This document shows, piece after piece, positions 30,672 through 39,010 of a stretch of DNA of 64,000 bases (the stretch's first letter is position 1; each line of letters begins with the position of its first letter). Position numbers and translations under genes: made by a program. Under the pieces are notes generated by a model, which was not told the origin of the DNA, made no database searches, and saw nothing but the letters and a program-made list of their open reading frames with translations. Source of the stretch: Arenimonas sp049195245 (GTDB lineage Bacteria > Pseudomonadota > Gammaproteobacteria > Xanthomonadales > Xanthomonadaceae); assembly GCF_049195245.1 (NCBI RefSeq), contig NZ_JBMIRR010000027.1:1054001-1118000 (forward strand), given 5' to 3'.

Positions 30672-31741
30672 GCGCGGCGCCGGTCCCGGGCACGCGCGAA
30701 TGGCCGGTGCGTGCGCGCACGCTGGGCGAAGACCGCGTTCCCGGCGACGACAACGCCCTGCCCCTGCGCCACCTGGCCTCGCTGATGGTGATCTGGGGGC
30801 ACGGCTACACCCTGGCGGCGCCCGGCCACGGTGGCACTGACCGCCTGGCCGCATGGCTGCCAGGCTTCACCACCGCCACGCTGGCGGTGTACGTGTTCTT
30901 CGCGATCAGCGGCTACCTGGTGATGCTGAGCCTGCTGCGGCGCCCCGGCTTCTGGCCCTACCTGCGCAATCGCGCGCTGCGGATCCTGCCGGCCTACTGG
31001 GTGCAGCTGGTCCTTTGCGCGCTGGTGCTGGGTCCCGTATTCACCACGCTGCCCGTGGCGGACTACCTGGGCCACGCCGGCACCCTTGCCTACCTGCAGG
31101 GCAATGCCTTCCCGCTGAGCTTTGTCTGGGACCTGCCGGGCGTGTTCCAGGACCTGCCCTACCCGCGCGTGGTCAACGGCAGCCTGTGGTCGCTGGGGCT
31201 GGAGATGCGCTGGTACGGCTACCTGGGCCTGCTGCTGCTCCTGGGCGCCGCGCGCCGCCGCTGGGCGTTCACCGCGGTGGCGCTGGCCTTCCTGGGCTAT
31301 GCGGGCGTGGAATGGCTGCAGGGCAAGCCCGATCCGCTGCACTACCGCGCCTTGTCCTGCACCTTCGTCGCGGCGGCACTGGCGGCGCACTGGCGCCACC
31401 GCATCCGCCTTTCACACGCGCTGATGCTGGCGCTGGTGGTGGCGACGGCCGCCTGCCGCGGCACGCCGGCCTTTGGCGCGCTGGCCACCGCCACGGTGCT
31501 GTATGCCAGCGGCTGGATCGTGTACGCACTGCCCGTGCTGCGCTGGCCTGCGCACCGCGACTATTCCTACGGACTGTTCCTGTACGGCTTTCCCTGCCAG
31601 CAGGCGGTGGTGGCGATATGGCCGGGCATCACGCCGGCGGGATTGTTTTTCGTGGCCACCGGACTGGCGGCCCTGCTGGCCGCGCTGTCCTGGCACCTGG
31701 TCGAATCGCCGGCGCTGCGCTGGAAGGCCGCGTCGCGCTGA
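30668..31741 (+). CDS. acyltransferase family 3 membrane protein (OafA-like)
   Basis: A 357-residue integral membrane protein with about ten hydrophobic segments. The N-terminal part carries the family markers LRHLASLMVIWGHGY (His in helix 1) and FFAISGYLVMLSLLRR, then RNRALRILPAYW. The family moves acyl groups onto sugars or lipids of the envelope. The ATG overlaps the metH stop, so it is coupled to methionine synthase for no evident functional reason. It ends 3 bp before the convergent DUF2058 gene. The substrate is unknown. Confidence 0.88.
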
Positions 31742-31744
31742 GTC

Positions 31745-32536
31745 TCACCAGACCAGGTCGTCGGGCACCTGGTACTGCGGGTCGGCATAGGGATCCTCGC
31801 CCGGCGCCGCGTCCGGATCCACGCGCAGCGCCACCGCCGGGGCGAAGATCGCCTCGGCCTGCGCCAGCAGCGCTGCGGTGACCAGCAGGTAGCGGCCGTC
31901 GAGCTGCAGCACGCCCAGTTCGCCGGCATTGAGCTGGCGCAGCTGGTCGGCATTGACGTGGATGCGCTTGATCTTGCCGCCGTAGGGAAAGTGGCGGGCG
32001 ATGTCGGCAGCAGGATCGTTGAGGCCCTGGTCCTTCACCAGCTCGGCCAGGCGGGCCTTGGCCTCGCGGCGCACACGCGCCTCTTCCTGGCGCAGGCGTT
32101 CGGCCTCGATGCGTTCTTCCTTTTCCTTCTGCGCGCGGATGGCGTAGGCCTTGGCCAGGTCCATCTCTTCCTGGCTGCGCGGCCTGGCCGGGCGGCGCGC
32201 ACCGGGGGCGCGCGCTTCGCCGGGCTTGCCGGCGTGCGGCGGGCGGCCATCGCGGCGGGGTTCGCCGGGCTTGCCTGCGGGCGCGGGGCGGCCGTCGCGG
32301 CGCGGTTCGCCGGGCTTGCCTGGCCGGCCATCACGACGCGCTTCGCCCGGCTTGCCGGACGGGCGCCCATCGCGACGCGGCGAACCGGGAGGCCTGGGCC
32401 CGCGGTCGCTGCGCGGTTCGCGCGCCTCACCCGACTTTCCGCCACCGGGCGCGCGCTCGGCGCGTTCGGGCTTGCGTTCGGGCTCGGGCGCCTTGAAGCC
32501 CAGGCCCATCAGTTTTTCACGGAGCGAATTGCTCAT
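31745..32536 (-). CDS. DUF2058 (YaiL-like) protein with Arg/Gly/Pro-rich repeats
   Basis: A 263-residue cytoplasmic protein. The N-terminus MSNSLREKLMGLGF and the C-terminal half (from about residue 120, SQEEMDLAKAYAIRAQKEKEE onward, ending in QYQVPDDLVW) are typical DUF2058. Between them lies a basic low-complexity segment of roughly 70 residues built from repeats near GKPGEPRRDGRP, which is longer than in the E. coli protein. A charged coiled coil covers about residues 125-165. It follows slyX by 16 bp. The segment could bind nucleic acid; this is inference. Confidence 0.88.
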   Translation of the reverse strand: MSNSLREKLMGLGFKAPEPERKPERAERAPGGGKSGEAREPRSDRGPRPPGSPRRDGRPSGKPGEARRDGRPGKPGEPRRDGRPAPAGKPGEPRRDGRPPHAGKPGEARAPGARRPARPRSQEEMDLAKAYAIRAQKEKEERIEAERLRQEEARVRREAKARLAELVKDQGLNDPAADIARHFPYGGKIKRIHVNADQLRQLNAGELGVLQLDGRYLLVTAALLAQAEAIFAPAVALRVDPDAAPGEDPYADPQYQVPDDLVW

Positions 32537-32552
32537 CGGTGCGGCCTTGGAT

Positions 32553-32780
32553 TCAGTAGTGCGGCGGCGGGGGTTCGGCGCCGGGATCCGCGTACAGCAG
32601 GGTGCGCAGCTGCTTGAGGTCGGTCAGCGCGCGCTGCAGCGAAAGAGTATTGCGGGTGATCTCGGCGCGGGCCTCGGCCAGCGCGTCGCTGAGCTCGGTC
32701 AGCGTGTGTTCCTGGAAGGCCTGGCGGGTTTCCAGTTCCGCCAGACGCGCTTCCAGCGCGGGGTCCGTGCCCGCGCTCAT
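32553..32780 (-). CDS. slyX: SlyX-like protein
   Basis: A 75-residue coiled-coil protein with the SlyX layout: a helical segment LEARLAELETRQAFQEHTLTEL, a second helix, and a C-terminal tail ending PPPPHY. The ending with prolines and HY is the classic SlyX signature. The role is not established. The ATG overlaps the stop of ugd by 4 bp, so the three genes ugd, slyX and DUF2058 form one unit. Confidence 0.9.
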   Translation of the reverse strand: MSAGTDPALEARLAELETRQAFQEHTLTELSDALAEARAEITRNTLSLQRALTDLKQLRTLLYADPGAEPPPPHY

Positions 32781-34138
32781 CGTGCGTCGGCCGGCGCAGG
32801 CAACAGGCTGCGGCCGCGGCCGATGCCGTAGTAGGCCAGGCCTGCGGATTCCACGGCCGCGGGCTCGTAGATGTTGCGGCCGTCGAACACCACCTTGCCG
32901 GCCAGTGCCTGTTCCAGCACACCGAAGTCCGGGCTCCAGAATGCCTTCCACTCGGTCACCACGATCAGTGCGTCGGCGCCCTGCAGGGCGGCCTGGGGCG
33001 TGGCGCAGAGGCGAAGGTCGGCACGCTCGCCGAACACGCGCGCAGCCTCGTCCATCGCCTCCGGGTCATGCGCCTGCACGCGGGCACCGGCATCCCAGAG
33101 CTGGGCCAGCAGGGTGCGGCTGGGCGCTTCGCGCATGTCGTCGGTGTTGGGCTTGAAGGCCAGGCCCCAGACCGCGAACGTACGCCCCGAGAGGTCGTTG
33201 CCGAAGTGGCGCTGCACCAGTTCGAACAGCTTGTGCTTCTGCGCGTGGTTTACCGCTTCCACCGCTTCCAGCAGGCCGGCACGGTACTGGTGCTGGCCGG
33301 CGATGCGGCCCAGGGCCTGCACGTCCTTGGGGAAACACGAGCCACCGTAGCCGGCGCCGGGATAGATGAAGCTGTAGCCGATGCGCGGATCCGAGCCGAT
33401 GCCGTGGCGAACCATCTCGATGTCGGCGCCGACACGCTCGGCGATGTTGGCCATCTCGTTCATGAAGCTGATCTTGGTCGCCAGCATTGCGTTGGCGGCG
33501 TACTTGGTCAGTTCGGCCGAACGCTCGTCCATCACCACGAAGCGCTCGTGGTTGCGGTTGAAGGGCGCGTACAGGCGCTTCATCTGCTCGATCGCGTGCG
33601 TGCTGCGCGAGCCGATGACGATGCGGTCGGGGCGCATGCAGTCATTGACCGCCGCGCCCTCCTTCAGGAATTCGGGGTTGGAAACCACCTCGAAGGCGAT
33701 GTCCACGCCGCGGGCCGACAGCTGCTCCGCGATCGCGGCGCGCACCTTGTCGGCGGTGCCTACCGGCACGGTGGACTTGTTCACCACCACGGCCGGGCGG
33801 GACAGGTGCTGGCCGATGCTGCGGGCCACGGCCAGGACGTACTGCAGGTCGGCGCTGCCGTCCTCGTCCGGAGGCGTGCCGACCGCGATGAACAGGATTT
33901 CGCCATGGGCGATGGCGGCGGGCGCGTCGGTGCTGAACTGCAGGCGGCCGGCCGCATGGTTGGCCAGCACCATGTCTTCCAGGCCGGGCTCGTAGATCGG
34001 GATGACGCCCTGGTTCAGGCCCTCGACCTTGGCGCGGTCGATATCCACGCAGACCACGTGGTTGCCCACTTCGGCCAGGCAGGTGCCGGTGACCAGGCCC
34101 ACGTAGCCGGTGCCAAATACGGTGACTCGCATGCTCAC
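32777..34138 (-). CDS. ugd: UDP-glucose 6-dehydrogenase
   Basis: Twofold NAD-dependent oxidation of UDP-glucose to UDP-glucuronate for envelope polysaccharides. The 453-residue protein starts with the NAD fold GTGYVGLVTGTCLAEVG. It has a central helical domain with the catalytic cysteine C268 in GYGGSCFPKD, and a second Rossmann domain with WGLAFKPNTDDMREAPS. The stop overlaps slyX. It is first in its unit; a 78-bp gap containing GC-rich hairpins separates it from the FKBP gene upstream. Confidence 0.96.
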   Translation of the reverse strand: MSMRVTVFGTGYVGLVTGTCLAEVGNHVVCVDIDRAKVEGLNQGVIPIYEPGLEDMVLANHAAGRLQFSTDAPAAIAHGEILFIAVGTPPDEDGSADLQYVLAVARSIGQHLSRPAVVVNKSTVPVGTADKVRAAIAEQLSARGVDIAFEVVSNPEFLKEGAAVNDCMRPDRIVIGSRSTHAIEQMKRLYAPFNRNHERFVVMDERSAELTKYAANAMLATKISFMNEMANIAERVGADIEMVRHGIGSDPRIGYSFIYPGAGYGGSCFPKDVQALGRIAGQHQYRAGLLEAVEAVNHAQKHKLFELVQRHFGNDLSGRTFAVWGLAFKPNTDDMREAPSRTLLAQLWDAGARVQAHDPEAMDEAARVFGERADLRLCATPQAALQGADALIVVTEWKAFWSPDFGVLEQALAGKVVFDGRNIYEPAAVESAGLAYYGIGRGRSLLPAPADAR

Positions 34139-34216
34139 TCCGTGCCGCTGTCCGGCGGCGGGCCCGCCGGGATGACGGGCGTGGGGCGGCCGGAATCCCG
34201 GCCGCCCGCGCGCGGC

Positions 34217-35029
34217 TTACTTGACGATTTCGATCAGCTCGACTTCGAACTTCAGGGTGGCGTTGGGCGGGATCGGGCCGCCGCCGCTTTCGCCGTAGCC
34301 CAGCTCGGCCGGGATCCAGAAGGTGTACTTGCTGCCGACCGGCATCAGGGCCACGCCCTCGGACCAGCCCGGGATGACCTGGTTGAGGCCGAACTCGGCC
34401 GGCTGGTTGCGGGCGTAGGAGCTGTCGAACTCGGTGCCGTCGAGCAGGGTGCCGCGGTACTGCACCTTCACCACGTCGTCCTTGGACGGCTTGGGGCCGT
34501 TGCCGGCGCGCACGACCTGGTACTGCAGGCCGCTGGCGGTGGTCTGCACGCCCGGCTTGCCCTTGTTCTCGGCCAGGAAGGCCGGGCCTTCGGTCTTGTT
34601 CTTCTCGCCCTGCTCGGCCATGCGCTTGGCTTCGGCCTCGGCCTCGGCGGCCTGCTTGGCCTGCATCTTCGCGGTGAAGGCCTGCTGGATCTGCACCGAC
34701 TGCTCTTCGTTGATCTTCGGGGTCTCGCCGGCGAACACGGCCGCCATGGCCTCGGCCAGCACGTCCACGTCGATCTGGTCCTTCACCGGAGTCAGCGACT
34801 TGGCCATGTCCATGCCGATCATGTAGCTGACCTGGGCGCGCTCGGTGTCCAGGCCCTTGATGCCCTCGACCAGGGGCGCGTTGTCGGCATCGGTCTTGGC
34901 GGCGGTGTCGGCCGCGACGTCGGTCTTGGCGTCGGCCTTGCCGTCCTTGTCTTCGGGCTTGCAGGCAGCGAGGGAGAGCACCAGGCTGGCCAGGACCAGC
35001 GGCGCGGCGAAACGCAGGGCGGAATTCAT
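34217..35029 (-). CDS. FKBP-type peptidyl-prolyl isomerase lipoprotein (FkpA/Mip-like)
   Basis: A 270-residue predicted lipoprotein with lipobox LSLAAC (C23). An acidic linker follows, then an N-terminal dimerisation domain with long helices (MIGMDMAKSL through KRMAEQGE), and a C-terminal FKBP domain from about residue 165 with VKVQYRGTLLDGTEFDSS and IPAELGYGESG. It would help fold envelope proteins in the periplasm. The ATG at 35029 is chosen because it opens the signal sequence directly; upstream codons are non-coding in character. Confidence 0.93.
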   Translation of the reverse strand: MNSALRFAAPLVLASLVLSLAACKPEDKDGKADAKTDVAADTAAKTDADNAPLVEGIKGLDTERAQVSYMIGMDMAKSLTPVKDQIDVDVLAEAMAAVFAGETPKINEEQSVQIQQAFTAKMQAKQAAEAEAEAKRMAEQGEKNKTEGPAFLAENKGKPGVQTTASGLQYQVVRAGNGPKPSKDDVVKVQYRGTLLDGTEFDSSYARNQPAEFGLNQVIPGWSEGVALMPVGSKYTFWIPAELGYGESGGGPIPPNATLKFEVELIEIVK

Positions 35030-35191
35030 TGCGGGAGGACTCCTGAGGGGGCGGGCCGGATCGGCGCGTCGGCGGCTATTGTCGCGGCGGCAGGCCTTCA
35101 CGGCAATGACGGCGGGTCGGGGCGGTTCAGGCAGCCCCGGGCCGGGCTCTGGTCATGCCACCCACACGCCCGGCCGGCTGGAATACCGGGC

Positions 35192-35692
35192 ATGGACACC
35201 CTGAAAGAGCTCGAGGCCCTGCGCGGCCGCCATCCCCAGCCCCCGGCCGCCGGCAGCGCCGAGGAGAAGCGCGCCCTGGCCACCTTCGGCCAGTTCTTCT
35301 CCAGCTTCGCCCCGGACCGGGTGAGCAGCTTGCTGCCGCAGACCTATGCCGAGGACGTGTATTTCAACGACACCCTGAAGGTGGTGCGCGGCCGCGAGGC
35401 GCTGGCGCATTACCTCAAGGACAGCGCCGAAGCGGTCGAGTCCTGCCGCGTGGAGATCCAGGAAGTGACGCGCACCGCGCACGACGAACACCTGGTGCGC
35501 TGGACGATGATGATCCGCTTCAAGCGCTTCAAGCGTGGCGTGGATACGTGGACGGTGGGCATGAGCCACCTGCGGTTCGATGCCGATGGTCGGGTGGTCT
35601 ACCACCAAGACTACTGGAACGCGGCCGACGGCCTGTTCCAGCACATCCCGCTGCTGGGAACGGCGATCTCGGCGATCAAGCGCCGGCTCTGA
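35192..35692 (+). CDS. NTF2-like (SnoaL-type) protein
   Basis: A 166-residue soluble protein with the NTF2-like cone fold expected from YAEDVYFNDTLKVVRGREALAHYL and the later beta strands ending FDADGRVVYHQDYWNAADG. These proteins can be enzymes or binding subunits and the sequence alone does not tell. It is divergent from the FKBP gene with a 162-bp shared gap, and no good ribosome site is seen before the ATG. A stem-loop follows the stop. Confidence 0.83.
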   Translation: MDTLKELEALRGRHPQPPAAGSAEEKRALATFGQFFSSFAPDRVSSLLPQTYAEDVYFNDTLKVVRGREALAHYLKDSAEAVESCRVEIQEVTRTAHDEHLVRWTMMIRFKRFKRGVDTWTVGMSHLRFDADGRVVYHQDYWNAADGLFQHIPLLGTAISAIKRRL

Positions 35693-35696
35693 CCGC

Positions 35697-35731
35697 GCGG
35701 ATCGATACGGCCACCTGCCGTACCGATCCGC
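35697..35731. terminator. stem-loop between convergent genes
   Basis: GCGGATCG, one unpaired base, and TACGG pair with CCGTA and CGATCCGC around a 7-base loop. No T run follows on either strand, so it may act with Rho or only protect the mRNA ends of the two convergent genes. Confidence 0.5.
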
Positions 35732-35747
35732 AGCGATTCCCCTGCGC

Positions 35748-36320
35748 TCAGGCCTTCGGCGCCGGCTTGGCCGGAACCGGCGCGGCCAGCAGCTTTTCGA
35801 TCTCGGCCACCAGCTTCGGATCATCGGGCTTGGTGCGGCTGCCGAAGCTGGCCACCACCTTGCCGTTGCGATCGAGCAGGTACTTGTGGAAATTCCAGCC
35901 CGGCTCTTCGCCGGTGGCCGCGGCCAGGTCGCGGTACAGCGGCGTGGCGCCGGTGCCGCGCACCTGCACCTTCTCGAACATCGGGAACTTCACGCCATAG
36001 GTCAGCGTGCAGAATTCCTGGATCTCTTCTTCGCTGCCCGGCTCCTGGCCCATGAAATCGTTGGACGGGAAACCCAGCACCGCGAAGCCGCGATCCTTGT
36101 ACTTCGCGTGCATCGCTTCCAGGCCCTCGTACTGCGGCGTGAAGCCGCACTTGCTGGCCGTGTTCACCACCAGCAGCACCTGGCCGCCGTAGCTGGCCTG
36201 CAGGTTCACCTTCTCCTTGCCGGCGAGTGGCCGGTACTCGCGCTCCAGCAGGCCCTGCGCCGCCAGCGCCGGCGTCGCCGCCAGCAGGCCCGCCACCACC
36301 CATGAGGTCCAGCTTTTCAT
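35748..36320 (-). CDS. periplasmic glutathione peroxidase-like thiol peroxidase
   Basis: The 190-residue protein opens with a signal peptide (MKSWTSWVVAGLLAATPALA). The mature part has the peroxidatic cysteine C58 in NTASKCGFTPQ, a second Cys in EFCTLTYGVKFP, and the WNFHKYLLD motif that completes the catalytic set. Bacterial members usually reduce peroxides with thioredoxin rather than glutathione. Export to the periplasm is less common than the cytoplasmic form. It is divergent from the ytr-like operon. Confidence 0.93.
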   Translation of the reverse strand: MKSWTSWVVAGLLAATPALAAQGLLEREYRPLAGKEKVNLQASYGGQVLLVVNTASKCGFTPQYEGLEAMHAKYKDRGFAVLGFPSNDFMGQEPGSEEEIQEFCTLTYGVKFPMFEKVQVRGTGATPLYRDLAAATGEEPGWNFHKYLLDRNGKVVASFGSRTKPDDPKLVAEIEKLLAAPVPAKPAPKA

Positions 36321-36389
36321 GTCCGACCGCTCCCCGGCCCGGAAGTGGGCCTATGCCATCAGTTTGGTCCGAAAAGTGTGCACGGGGTG

Positions 36390-36417
36390 TTGACAGGCCT
36401 TTTCCTAGTGTTATAGT
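36390..36417 (+). promoter_or_regulatory. sigma-70 promoter of the GntR/ABC operon
   Basis: A perfect TTGACA -35 box and a TATAGT -10 box are separated by 16 bp, 45 bp ahead of the first gene of the operon. This is the strongest promoter-like sequence I found in the window. Confidence 0.8.
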
Positions 36418-36429
36418 TACCTACAACAC
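36408..36429. promoter_or_regulatory. probable operator for the GntR (YtrA-type) regulator
   Basis: GTGTT and AACAC bracket an imperfect 22-bp palindrome (inner parts ATAG and CTAC) that covers the -10 box. Such a dyad over a promoter is typical of autorepression by YtrA-subfamily GntR proteins, and a regulator of that kind is the second gene of the operon. Confidence 0.7.
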
Positions 36430-36461
36430 CTATCCATTACCTCACCAAGACGGGAGGCGGT

Positions 36462-36734
36462 ATGTACCCCAAGTTCAAGACCAACCTGATCGGACTGGCC
36501 GTGGCGCTGGGTTTCGTCGTGGTCGGGTTCGGCCTGGGCGAAGCGCCCCGGTCGTCCCTGCCGGTCGAGATCCCGCCGCCGGCGCTGGTCCAGGTCGATG
36601 CCACGCCCCAGCTGGCCCAGGCCTCCGACGACGAAGCCAGCGCCTCGCGCCCGGCCCGCCGTGGCGCCCTCAAGCGCCACCTGGCCCTGCCCTACGTGTC
36701 CTTTGCGGCCCTGCTGCCGCGCCAGGAGTCCTGA
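36462..36734 (+). CDS. small single-pass membrane protein, first gene of the GntR/ABC operon
   Basis: A 90-residue product with one hydrophobic segment (about residues 8-25, LIGLAVALGFVVVGFGLG) and a Pro-rich and then basic tail. An excellent cgggaggcgg ribosome site precedes the ATG. It is not a recognised family. Its place directly behind the regulated promoter and 1 bp before the GntR gene suggests that it works with the ABC system, possibly as a leader or sensor protein; this is inference. Confidence 0.7.
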   Translation: MYPKFKTNLIGLAVALGFVVVGFGLGEAPRSSLPVEIPPPALVQVDATPQLAQASDDEASASRPARRGALKRHLALPYVSFAALLPRQES

Positions 36735-36735
36735 G

Positions 36736-37101
36736 ATGAATATCGCCTGGAACGACAGCGCGCCGATCTACCGGCAGCTGAAGGACAAAGTGGTGGCGAT
36801 GATGCTCGACGGCGTGCTGCAGCCGGGCGAGGCGCTGCCCTCGGTGCGCCAGATCGCCGCCGAGTACCAGCTCAATCCGATCACCGTCTCCCGCGCCTAC
36901 CAGGAGCTGGCGGACGAAGAACTCGTGGAAAAACGAAGGGGACTTGGCATGTACGTGACCGACGGGGCGCGGGAGAAGCTGTTGGCATCCGAGCGCGAGC
37001 GCTTCCTCAAGGAAGAGTGGCCGCTGGTGGTCGAGCGCATCCAGCGCCTGGGCCTGGACATGGACCGCCTGGTGCGCAGCGCCGACAAGGAGAAGAAGTG
37101 A
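36736..37101 (+). CDS. GntR-family regulator, YtrA subfamily
   Basis: A 121-residue DNA-binding protein. The winged helix covers residues 8-75 with APIYRQLKDKVV and PSVRQIAAEYQLNPITVSRAYQEL. Only about 45 residues follow, which is the short C-terminus that defines the YtrA subfamily. Such proteins repress the ABC genes next to them and respond to cell-envelope-active compounds in some bacteria. The stop overlaps the ABC ATPase start by one base. Confidence 0.9.
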   Translation: MNIAWNDSAPIYRQLKDKVVAMMLDGVLQPGEALPSVRQIAAEYQLNPITVSRAYQELADEELVEKRRGLGMYVTDGAREKLLASERERFLKEEWPLVVERIQRLGLDMDRLVRSADKEKK

Positions 37102-37958
37102 TGAGCGCCGTGATCTCCGCCCGCAACCTGAGCAAGTCCTACGGCAAGAAGCCCGCCGTCAACGGCGTCACCTTCGACATCCCGGCCGGACGCATCGTCG
37201 GCCTGATTGGCCCCAACGGCTCAGGCAAGACCACCACGCTCAAGGCCGCGCTGGGCCTGGTGCCCTTCGAGGGCGAGCTCAAGGTGCTGGGCAAGAACCC
37301 GCGCACCGAGCGCGACGCGCTGATGCAGGACGTGTGCTTCATCGCCGACGTGGCCGTGCTGCCGCGCTGGCTCAAGGTGAAGGACGCGGTGGACTTCGTG
37401 GCCGGCGTGCACCCGCGCTTCGACCGCAAGAAGGCCCAGGCCTACATCGCCCACACCAAGCTGACCCCGAACATGCGGGTCAAGGAAATGTCCAAGGGCA
37501 TGATCGTGCAGCTGCACCTGGCCCTGGTGATGGCCATCGACGCCAAGCTGCTGGTGCTGGACGAGCCCACGCTGGGCCTGGACATCCTGTACCGCAAGCA
37601 GTTCTACCAGAACCTGCTGGAAGACTATTTCGACGAGCAGAAGACCATCGTGGTCACCACCCACCAGGTCGAGGAGATCGAACACATCCTCACCGACCTG
37701 ATGTTCATCCGCGACGGCCGCATCGTGCTGTCGGCCACCATGGACGAGGTGGGCGAACGCTTCACCGAAGTGATGGTGCCGGCCGACAAGGCCGAGGCCG
37801 CCCGTGCGCTCAAGCCGATCGACGAGCGCCAGGTGTTCGGCAAGGCCGTGATGCTGTTCGACGGCGTGCCGCGCAGCCAGCTGGCGAACTTCGGTGAAAC
37901 CCGCAATCCCGGCATCGCCGACCTGTTCGTCGCCACCATGAAGGGGACCTACGCATGA
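37101..37958 (+). CDS. ABC transporter ATPase (YtrB-like)
   Basis: A 285-residue ATPase. The Walker A motif is GPNGSGKTT near residue 36, the signature is MSKGM, and Walker B is LLVLDEPTLGLD. A D-loop and the switch histidine in VVTTHQVEEIEHI follow. The signature differs from LSGGQ in the way seen in the YtrB/ABC-2 group. It pairs with the permease downstream, whose ATG overlaps its stop, and is controlled with the GntR gene. The cargo is unknown. Confidence 0.92.
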   Translation: MSAVISARNLSKSYGKKPAVNGVTFDIPAGRIVGLIGPNGSGKTTTLKAALGLVPFEGELKVLGKNPRTERDALMQDVCFIADVAVLPRWLKVKDAVDFVAGVHPRFDRKKAQAYIAHTKLTPNMRVKEMSKGMIVQLHLALVMAIDAKLLVLDEPTLGLDILYRKQFYQNLLEDYFDEQKTIVVTTHQVEEIEHILTDLMFIRDGRIVLSATMDEVGERFTEVMVPADKAEAARALKPIDERQVFGKAVMLFDGVPRSQLANFGETRNPGIADLFVATMKGTYA

Positions 37959-38947
37959 ACACTTTCAAATGGCTGCTCAAGCGCGAGTACTGGGAGCACC
38001 GCGGCGGTTTCCTGTGGGCGCCGATCATCACCGGCGCGATCTTCCTGCTGCTTTCGACGCTGGCCATCATCGCCGGTGAATCGGTGCGCCGCTCTTCCGA
38101 GGGCGAAGGCAGCGGCCTGATGATGAACGGTGTCCGGCTCAGCGACCTGACCCAGAACCTCAGCGCCCAGGAGCGCCTGGAGATGGCCGGCGGCCTCGAC
38201 CTGGGCACCCTGCTCGCGGGCTCCTGGCCCTTCCTGGTGCTGGCTTTCGTGGTGTTCTTCTACTGCCTGGGCTCGCTGTTCGACGAGCGCAAGGACCGCA
38301 GCATCCTGTTCTGGAAGTCGCTGCCGCTGTCGGACACGCAGACGGTGCTGTCCAAGCTGGCCAGCGCGCTGGTGCTGGCCCCGCTGATCGCCACGCTGGC
38401 GGCCATCGTGACGTCGCTGGGCTTCCTGGTGCTGCTGAGCATCTATGCGATGTTCCATGGTGGCAACGCGTTCGACCTGATCTGGGGCCCGGCCAGTCCG
38501 CTCACCATCGCCTTCAGCCTGATCGCCGCCCTGCCCGTCTATGCGTTCTGGGCCCTGCCCACCGTGGGCTGGCTGATGCTGGTGTCGGCCTGGGCCAAGG
38601 GCAAGCCCTTCCTCTGGGCCCTGCTGGTGCCGCTGTTCGCCGGCCTGCTGGTCAGCTGGTTCGACGTGATGGAAATGTTCGGCATGAAGGCCGGATGGTT
38701 CTGGCAGCACGTGGTCGGCCGCATCCTGCTGGGCACGGTGCCGGGCATGGACCTGGTCTACCGCGGCGCCAATGACCCGGCCATGCAGAACTGGAACCCC
38801 GACGGCCCCGCCGACATCGTGGCCCTGTTCTCGGCGCAGAACGCCTGGGGCGCCTTTGCCACCCTCGACCTCTGGGTGGGCGCCGCGGCCGGCGCCGCGA
38901 TGATCGCCGGCGCAGTTTACTTCCGCCGGGCCCGCGACGAGGGTTGA
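37955..38947 (+). CDS. ABC-2 type permease
   Basis: A 330-residue membrane protein with about six hydrophobic segments. The first ends near residue 41 and is followed by a periplasmic loop of about 50 residues. The motif LFDERKDRSILFWKSLPLSDTQTVLSK after helix 2 is the cytoplasmic coupling region of ABC-2 permeases. It is coupled to the ATPase gene by ATGA. Only one permease is encoded, so the complex is probably a homodimer. A terminator follows at 38958. Confidence 0.88.
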   Translation: MNTFKWLLKREYWEHRGGFLWAPIITGAIFLLLSTLAIIAGESVRRSSEGEGSGLMMNGVRLSDLTQNLSAQERLEMAGGLDLGTLLAGSWPFLVLAFVVFFYCLGSLFDERKDRSILFWKSLPLSDTQTVLSKLASALVLAPLIATLAAIVTSLGFLVLLSIYAMFHGGNAFDLIWGPASPLTIAFSLIAALPVYAFWALPTVGWLMLVSAWAKGKPFLWALLVPLFAGLLVSWFDVMEMFGMKAGWFWQHVVGRILLGTVPGMDLVYRGANDPAMQNWNPDGPADIVALFSAQNAWGAFATLDLWVGAAAGAAMIAGAVYFRRARDEG

Positions 38948-38957
38948 TGTCTGCACG

Positions 38958-38988
38958 ACGGGAGGCCCGCAGGGGCCTCCCGTTTTTT
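38958..38988 (+). terminator. rho-independent terminator
   Basis: ACGGGAGGCCC and GGGGCCTCCCGT around a GCA loop, followed by TTTTTT, end the GntR/ABC operon 10 bp after its last stop. Confidence 0.93.
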
Positions 38989-39010
38989 CGTGGAAGATTC
39001 GGAGAACCGC

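Noticed and set aside
32190..32460. Regularly repeated DNA near 32.2-32.4 kb, considered as a CRISPR array
   Set aside because: The repeats are in frame inside the DUF2058 gene, are degenerate, have no unique spacers and no cas genes nearby.
34184..34207. 10-bp GC-rich hairpin between ugd and the FKBP gene
   Set aside because: There is no T run after it in the direction of transcription, and GC-rich gaps in this genome give such stems easily.
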